64,000 nucleotides of DNA from Filosporella fistucella (taxonomy: Eukaryota > Ascomycota > Leotiomycetes > Helotiales), in NCBI GenBank assembly GCA_030077755.1, contig JAQJZZ010000002.1, positions 496,001 to 560,000 on the forward strand, given 5' to 3'. The position numbers and the translations under genes were made by a program. The notes under the pieces were generated by a model. The model did no database searches, was not told the origin of the DNA, and saw only the letters and a program-made list of their open reading frames with translations. Shown here piece after piece: positions 58,769 through 64,000 of this stretch (its first letter is position 1; each line of letters begins with the position of its first letter).

Positions 58769-59887
58769 TCATGCCCTACGTCCATCCTTTGTAGATGTTA
58801 TTCTGTCAAGCCCTCCTTCTCCTTCCAAAATACCTACACCAAAAATACGTGTCCACAGCTCTTCGTCCCCACTAGCGATAGATGGTACTCTCACCCCTGT
58901 TCCTTTATTGCCTTTCAATTGAGTTGAAACAGTCCGATCTACACTGTTCACTTTTGATGCGCAATCTGTCATACCAGCAGCAAGAATGTTCGAGTCTTGC
59001 TGACACATGATGAATCTGACTTTCAGCGTGTTGATCGCCCAATCTTGGATTTCGGGGTTGTTGTAGAGCCCTGCAACAGCCATCAATCGACCATGGCGCT
59101 GACATGCTGCACTAATACTTTCCAACGCACGGCGAAAGTCGATCGAGTCAAACTCGCCTGGTATACCCATATCGGTTGAAAGATCGAGACATCCTACCAG
59201 CAGAGCATCAACACCATCAACTCTAGCGATGGCGTCAATATTCTCAATGGTATCAAACGCTTCCACCATCAAAATTACCGAGGATCCTACAGCATCGCAC
59301 ACTTCTATCATCTTCTTGAGCGGCACTGTTCTCAAACCCAAAGCAGGCTGCTGACCCCACATCGACCGTATTCCGTATGGTGGATATTTACATGCAGCAA
59401 CAGCTTCTCGTGCATCTGATTCGGAATGACTATAGACGCACACCAGCAGATCAGTAAGGATGCGACCTTGAAACAACGGTGTTCAACGTTTGCCGCAAGG
59501 CTTACATGTGTGGGAAGATCACCCCCATAGCTCCCCCATCAAGAACTTGCTGAACAAAACCATTGCCACATTGAAAAGGTACCCGAACAAAAGGTGTCAG
59601 GCCACCAAGTAAACCTGCACATGCTATTGCTGACGCATCAGCAATTGATAATGTTGAATGCTCCAGGTCGATGAAAAGAGAGTCAAAGCCCGCATTTTTG
59701 GCAAGTTGTACAATCAAAGGGTTTGTGACTAATCTGATGCCAAGTGCCTGCGAATCTGTCAGTCACTGATGTCTGCAATACAGGAGAGTGGGAGGTATAT
59801 CCTAATCGTCGATGGTCTTTAGAAACTCACTTTACACAACCTTCCTGCCTTTGCTTTGGTAAGAAGGACATTGTCGAATGAGGCCAT
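58769..59887 (-). CDS. HpcH/HpaI-type class II aldolase
   Basis: The family makes or breaks C-C bonds between pyruvate-like 2-oxo acids and aldehydes using a divalent metal. Exons are 59887-59831, 59747-59506 and 59429-58769 (319 aa), all in phase. The barrel shows NPLIVQLAKNAGFDSLFIDLEHS, LTPFVRVPFQ, VLDGGAMGVIFPHI, REAVAACKYPPYGIRSMWG, VILMVEAFDTIENI (the metal-binding Glu) and VDALLVGCLDLSTDMGIPG, which match the canonical order. The C-terminal 50 residues extend beyond the usual barrel. It lies between the enoyl reductase and the methyltransferase-like gene, so a role in the polyketide pathway is plausible, though its partner substrate is unknown. Confidence 0.85.
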
Positions 59888-60462
59888 TGCGATCACGAAT
59901 TGGCATCTGCTGGAAGCGAGACAAATGCATGCCTCCAGGGGTAAATCGCGCTCAAGGTCTTAAATCGACTGTCAAGTGACTGCCATCAGATCTAGAGGCG
60001 TTCTCAAGAAAGCGTGTTCACTCAATCCTTCCAAGTGCCGAGTAAGCAGCCACCGAATTACTCCGTACATTACCGGCAGCGGATCTTGCGCCACTCGGCA
60101 TACAAGTGAAAATCGACTGACGACGAGGGGTAGAAAAAGCGAAAGAGGCTACCCCAAGAGAGTACGCTCTGGATGTCAACAATATCATGGAGTTATTCGC
60201 TCTTGATAGTCTAGTAGTCTTTTTTCGGGCTTATATGGTTTCAATGAAAGTGGGGACGGTTGCACGAAGCGAAAATACCCCTTTTCGAGTTGAGGGAGGC
60301 ATCTATGAGAATCAGTGCTGGCTTTAAATGAAGAAATCTGATTATGTAGGAGAGAGGAAATGACTGGATGTAGTACGCGACAGACAGCTCGGGGAACGAA
60401 TCATGAAGTGCTCAATATCCTTGATTTTCCTCAGTAAAGGCTAGTTTGTGTGCCACGACTGC
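59888..60462. other. Intergenic region between aldolase and methyltransferase-like genes
   Basis: Both neighbours are on the minus strand, so this holds the aldolase promoter and the methyltransferase-like 3' end. No gene is supported. Confidence 0.4.
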
Positions 60463-61572
60463 TCATGCCAAGACAAATTCAAGCACAGCACATTCATTTC
60501 CAGCGTCCAAAAACTCCCTGTTGAGACGGAAGCCATTGGCGGCCGCCAATTCTTCATGCATCTTCACTGTTCGCCTTTTTCCTCCCACCAACATGAACGT
60601 GATATCCTGCGCAATCTGAAAAGTTGTTCTGTTAGGCTGCAACAATTCCTCCACCACATAGACTCTCGTGTCCTTTGCGGCAACTTCCCTCACTTTTTTC
60701 CAGGATCTAGATACATCATCATCAGGGAAGTCATTGAGGATCCGACGGAATTGATAGATGAGAGAGCCCGTTGCTGCGGGGGGAAGGGATTCAAAGATGC
60801 TGCCCGGCACCAGACGGATGCCTTTCAATGCAGGATCCAAAGCAGCCGATGTATTCTCGATACTCTTTGGCAGATCAAAAATAGCACAACGCTCCACGGG
60901 AATGAAAGTATTGTCGCCAAGTATATCGCGTAGCGCGAGACCATTACTCCCTCCGATATCAACGAAAATGGGACGATCGCCATCGAGAGCACCAGCTTGG
61001 GTTTGCATCCACTTGAAGTCATAAACACCTTTCATTGGGTAGAGGTTTCCACCACGTCCTACAAAGCTATTGAACACCTTCGCAAATTCTGGTTCAGCTT
61101 CCAGTATGCCGTAGACATCTTTATCTGGGTGACCAAATGCCATGCCAAAAGGCGTAACATCAGCATGTTTTGGGGATGACAATCCCTGCTTCGCAAAGTA
61201 AGCAGGAAGTTGAGCCATGGGTCGAAAAAGCATGTTGAATACATGGACCAGGAAGCCAGAAGCAAGTTGATCGGACTTGTAAGGAAGTGACTTGGCTGTA
61301 TGCGAGACATGGTCTGGTTCTGGTGAAGTGAGAAATTCAGCGGCGACAAGATGTGCCGAGAGGCGCTCGAGGACTTCATGCTCGCCGCCAGTCTTTTTGG
61401 CTAGCTCGGTGAGAGAAATTGATCCAGTGTTCGGAATGAGGTCGAAGACTTTGTAGTCGATGAATGTCTTTAAAACTCCCATCTCAACAATTGTATTGAG
61501 ATATCCCATGGCTGGTCCCAAGGATGCACGTAAAGCAGCACGTTTGTCAGCCATTTTTGGAAGGTGATGCAA
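60463..61572 (-). CDS. O-methyltransferase-fold protein with His-to-Asn change at the catalytic site
   Basis: It has the fold of SAM-dependent class I O-methyltransferases common in fungal clusters. It is a single exon of 369 aa from 61572; the ATG at 61554 (MADKRAALR) is an equally good start. The N-terminal half has a winged-helix dimerisation region. The SAM motif is FVDIGGSNGLAL (203-214), followed by CAIFDLP and LVPGSIFESLP. The post-motif region reads YQFRRILNDFPDDD, where functional relatives have ILHDW, so the usual base His is Asn280. The later GKRRTVKMHEEL replaces the common GKERT-EW-L block. SAM may still bind, but methyl transfer by the standard route looks doubtful. Some OMT-like cluster proteins (LepI type) catalyse pericyclic reactions instead. 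Confidence 0.85.
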   Translation of the reverse strand: MHHLPKMADKRAALRASLGPAMGYLNTIVEMGVLKTFIDYKVFDLIPNTGSISLTELAKKTGGEHEVLERLSAHLVAAEFLTSPEPDHVSHTAKSLPYKSDQLASGFLVHVFNMLFRPMAQLPAYFAKQGLSSPKHADVTPFGMAFGHPDKDVYGILEAEPEFAKVFNSFVGRGGNLYPMKGVYDFKWMQTQAGALDGDRPIFVDIGGSNGLALRDILGDNTFIPVERCAIFDLPKSIENTSAALDPALKGIRLVPGSIFESLPPAATGSLIYQFRRILNDFPDDDVSRSWKKVREVAAKDTRVYVVEELLQPNRTTFQIAQDITFMLVGGKRRTVKMHEELAAANGFRLNREFLDAGNECAVLEFVLA

Positions 61573-61959
61573 TCTGTAAATGCACCAGACGATTACCAGT
61601 ATCTTAATATGACGAGATGCAAGGATAGGAGATCCAAAATTATTAAATACTAACTTCCTTGTTCAGGAGAAGAAAACCCTTGCTGCGTCACCTCAAATAT
61701 CTGAGAATCTCGGTACTATTCGGGGACGTGAACCTATTTCCGACTTTCCCCCCCCCAACAATAGACGGGATTTACACCACAAGCTGATCTCATTGAGTGC
61801 CGGTAAGCCAATATTTTGATATTGATACGATGAGTATGGTTTATAATGGCTATTGAATCTATAAGATTATATCCAATATCTCAAATGTTGTTTGGCGCAT
61901 CAAAAGATGTATATTTGTAATCTAGATAAACGAACGTTCCTATGCAACGTACTAGCTTC
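61573..61959. promoter_or_regulatory. Promoter of methyltransferase-like gene and 3' end of regulator
   Basis: It contains TCTCGGTAC at 61708-61716, shared with the synthase/reductase promoter, and a run of about ten C at 61747-61756. Confidence 0.35.
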
Positions 61960-63262
61960 TCACAAACTCATTTTCTCTTGTAAAACCTCCTTCATTGACT
62001 CCATTTTTCTTGATAGCCCACCGTGTACATGAGAAGTGCCGAGAACAGATTCCTGGGCGAGCAGAGCAACCGCCAGACTTCGTGCTACTGACCCTCCTTG
62101 CCCCAGCTTTTCTTCCACACCATTCAAAGCACTCAATAACATGCAAAGTGCAGTATGTATCTTTCCCAGAACGGGTGCTGTGCTTGTACATGGAAGCTCG
62201 CCGAGCCTCAGTGACGGAGTCGTGGTTGTGTTCTGTACACGATTCGAATATCTGTCTGAGGGAACGTTGCTGAGGTATATCTGGAATTGACTCAGGACAA
62301 GTCGGTAGATACTTTCGAGTGACATATAGCCACTGAGTACCAATATAGTTGTCACTGTATCATTGGTCCGGTCCATAACAATACCTTTCGTGCTGTTTAT
62401 TCTTCTGTTCGTAGGGGTCTCAGTTGCCGAGATATTTTTCCCTGGTGTCATTTTCGGGAGCGCTGCATCGGCAATAGAACCGAATTCTTGCGATAGATGC
62501 AAGATGGTCCCAACTGGGTAGTCATCAAGGTTGTCCTGTTCACTACTGTTTTTCCACCGACCTTGCTCTAGAGTTTGAACAAATTGCTGCATTTTCGCAA
62601 TAAGGGTAATAATTTGTTCAGTATGGACCACACTAATGGGTTCGTTTATACTAAGAGGTTCATGTGTTACTGTAACAATATCAGGTGATGGATCTGTCAT
62701 CAACGGTACTGAAAACCACGATGAGATGTCTGAATCAAAATTGATTCCTTCGTGCAAGTTGAAATCTGGATGTAGGAGATCCCAACAGTTCATGTCGTTT
62801 TGCTGGCCCGGGGTATCTTCGATTCCAATTGTGATATTTTCATTCTCCCATAGCTGAGTGGATGGACCTGGAAGTAGTGTCGCTGGTGATATTGGGGTCG
62901 GGAGGTGATTTTGGGAAGGCAATGAAGAAAGCCCCTGATTTTCTGTCTGATTGGAGTCCTGTGCTGGTTCTGTTGGTGTTGCAGTTGCAGTTGGTGGTAC
63001 TGATGCAGTCGAGATACGCTTATTGGTAAGACGACGACGACCAAAAATGCATGGTGCCTGGGCTCTCATACATCTTTCACATGGTGTAGGTGAGCGGGAA
63101 TTGCTAGCATCCGAAACCGCGGCTGCGGATCGAAAACACCTGAGCAATATCAGTATATTTTTCTGCTCCGAGGACAGGAAATAACTTCTACCTCAGCTTA
63201 TGAAATCGACAGCGGTCACACGATGACCGCATAGACTGGAGAATGCCGGTCTCTTCGGCCAT
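61960..63262 (-). CDS. AflR-like Zn2Cys6 cluster regulator
   Basis: This is a nuclear regulator of the type found in fungal polyketide clusters. Exons are 63262-63192 and 63139-61960 (416 aa), with the intron inside the zinc cluster and phases matching. The DNA-binding region reads SSCDRCRFHKLRC, then an 18-residue loop, then PCERCMRAQAPCIFGRRR. This CDRC-HKLRC-CERC-R pattern and the basic tail are typical of AflR-like proteins. The middle is Gln/Thr/Pro-rich and likely disordered. The C-terminal part (VTTILVLSGYMSLESIYRLV, LGKIHTALCMLLSALNGVEE) resembles the AflR C-terminal domain. Its position at the end of the cluster supports pathway-specific control of the synthase and neighbours. Confidence 0.92.
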
Positions 63263-64000
63263 GTTATGCGTGTGGAACTCTCGTTTAAGAATCAAATTCC
63301 CCTGAAGCTATCACTCAATCTGTGATCGGATCAGAAGGAGATACACGCAGATAATCACGTTGTGACTATATTTTGGTTCTCGAAAATTGCTCAGATATAT
63401 AGATCCTGAATCTCTCGGAGTGATGTGTCTTTCACAGTCTTGTTGGTCCGGTCTGGCTGATGATCGTTCATTCGCCGCAGTTGAATAGAGATGAGATTAT
63501 CGGGAACACAATGGGTGAGAATCTGACAGTCGGATGATATCCTTTTGAATTTGCGTCTAATGTATATGCATCCATTTCAGCTCCACGGATTTCCTTAACC
63601 AGCTCCTACCATTATAGATGGTGTGACTGAATCCAAAGACAGCCGAATCCACACTTACTTCGCAGACGCCACAATAATAAGTTCTCACAGCAATTATGGC
63701 TATAGCTTTGTCATTGGGTGAAGTTGTAATGATCTGGGAATGGCCACCAATTTTCTCCCGCGTCTCATGCCATTGGATAGAATCTAGGCACTCAGGATTT
63801 TTACCCAGCTGTTCCCAGGGTCAACTGCACAGGCACAAGGATCATGCAGATGTATGGAAGGTTGTAAATGGCATTTAGTTGTGCCGTTGCAGGATAAGCA
63901 TCAAGTTTGGCCGTCAGATAATCTGATCTCCTCGTATAGGTGTCCTTTCGAATGTCTAACGATATTATCCGTGTGCATATTTTGGAAGGGGGGATCCTTC
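63263..64000. other. Upstream region of regulator to window edge
   Basis: This contains the regulator's promoter. I see no supported gene before the edge; an open frame at 63696-63878 has no family marks. More cluster genes may lie beyond. Confidence 0.4.

Noticed and set aside
59976..60206. Open frame upstream of the aldolase
   Set aside because: It lies in the aldolase promoter, is basic and without family marks.
1..64000. CRISPR arrays, rRNA genes, bacterial operons, intact transposases or long terminal repeats
   Set aside because: I looked for regular short repeats, conserved rRNA-like blocks, and transposase or reverse-transcriptase motifs and saw none; the gene structures are fungal.

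Overview
The window looks like nuclear DNA of a filamentous ascomycete (Pezizomycotina). Genes are cut by short (about 45-100 bp) GT-AG introns with CTAAC/CTGAC-like branch points. The families are typical of moulds: GH72 and GH5 glucan enzymes, Zn2Cys6 regulators, Bcs1-like AAA ATPases, a cAMP-receptor-like GPCR and a reducing polyketide synthase. A leotiomycete-like origin is my guess from general protein flavour only. All exon joins given here were read by eye from splice sites and checked for reading phase; none was confirmed with transcripts.

Positions 1-16000 carry carbohydrate and cell-surface genes: a truncated (window-edge) hexose transporter divergent from an apparently intracellular GH3 beta-glucosidase, a cysteine-rich GPI-anchored protein, a Zn2Cys6 regulator, a GH72 beta-1,3-glucanosyltransferase and a wax-synthase-like membrane acyltransferase. 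Positions 16000-32600 hold a long disordered/coiled-coil protein of unknown role, a GH5 exo-beta-1,3-glucanase, an amino-acid permease, an AAA ATPase, a small basic orphan, a Tesmin/CXC zinc protein, and a decayed C-terminal piece of a sugar transporter.

Positions 32600-44600 form what I think is a compact catabolic cluster: a full-length 5-oxoprolinase/hydantoinase, a Zn2Cys6 regulator, a D-glutamate cyclase-like (DUF1445) enzyme and an ACS-family MFS transporter. A 22-bp element with a CGG-N9-CCG core, 21/22 identical and in the same orientation to the genes, lies about 230-255 bp upstream of both the oxoprolinase and the transporter. The second copy sits in the divergent promoter shared with the cyclase. 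This suggests co-regulation by the regulator encoded inside the cluster, and a pathway joining D-glutamate, 5-oxoproline and glutamate.

Positions 46200-63300 hold a GPCR and then a polyketide cluster. The polyketide synthase has 10 exons and 2510 aa, ordered KS-AT-DH-MT-pseudoKR-degenerate ER-KR-ACP. Beside it are a divergent LovC-like trans-enoyl reductase, an HpcH/HpaI aldolase, an O-methyltransferase-like protein whose usual catalytic His is Asn, and an AflR-like Zn2Cys6 regulator. The synthase has no releasing domain, and the cluster may continue past the right edge. AT-rich patches near 16.1-16.4, 36.9-37.4 and 47.6 kb look like old repeats decayed by RIP-like mutation.
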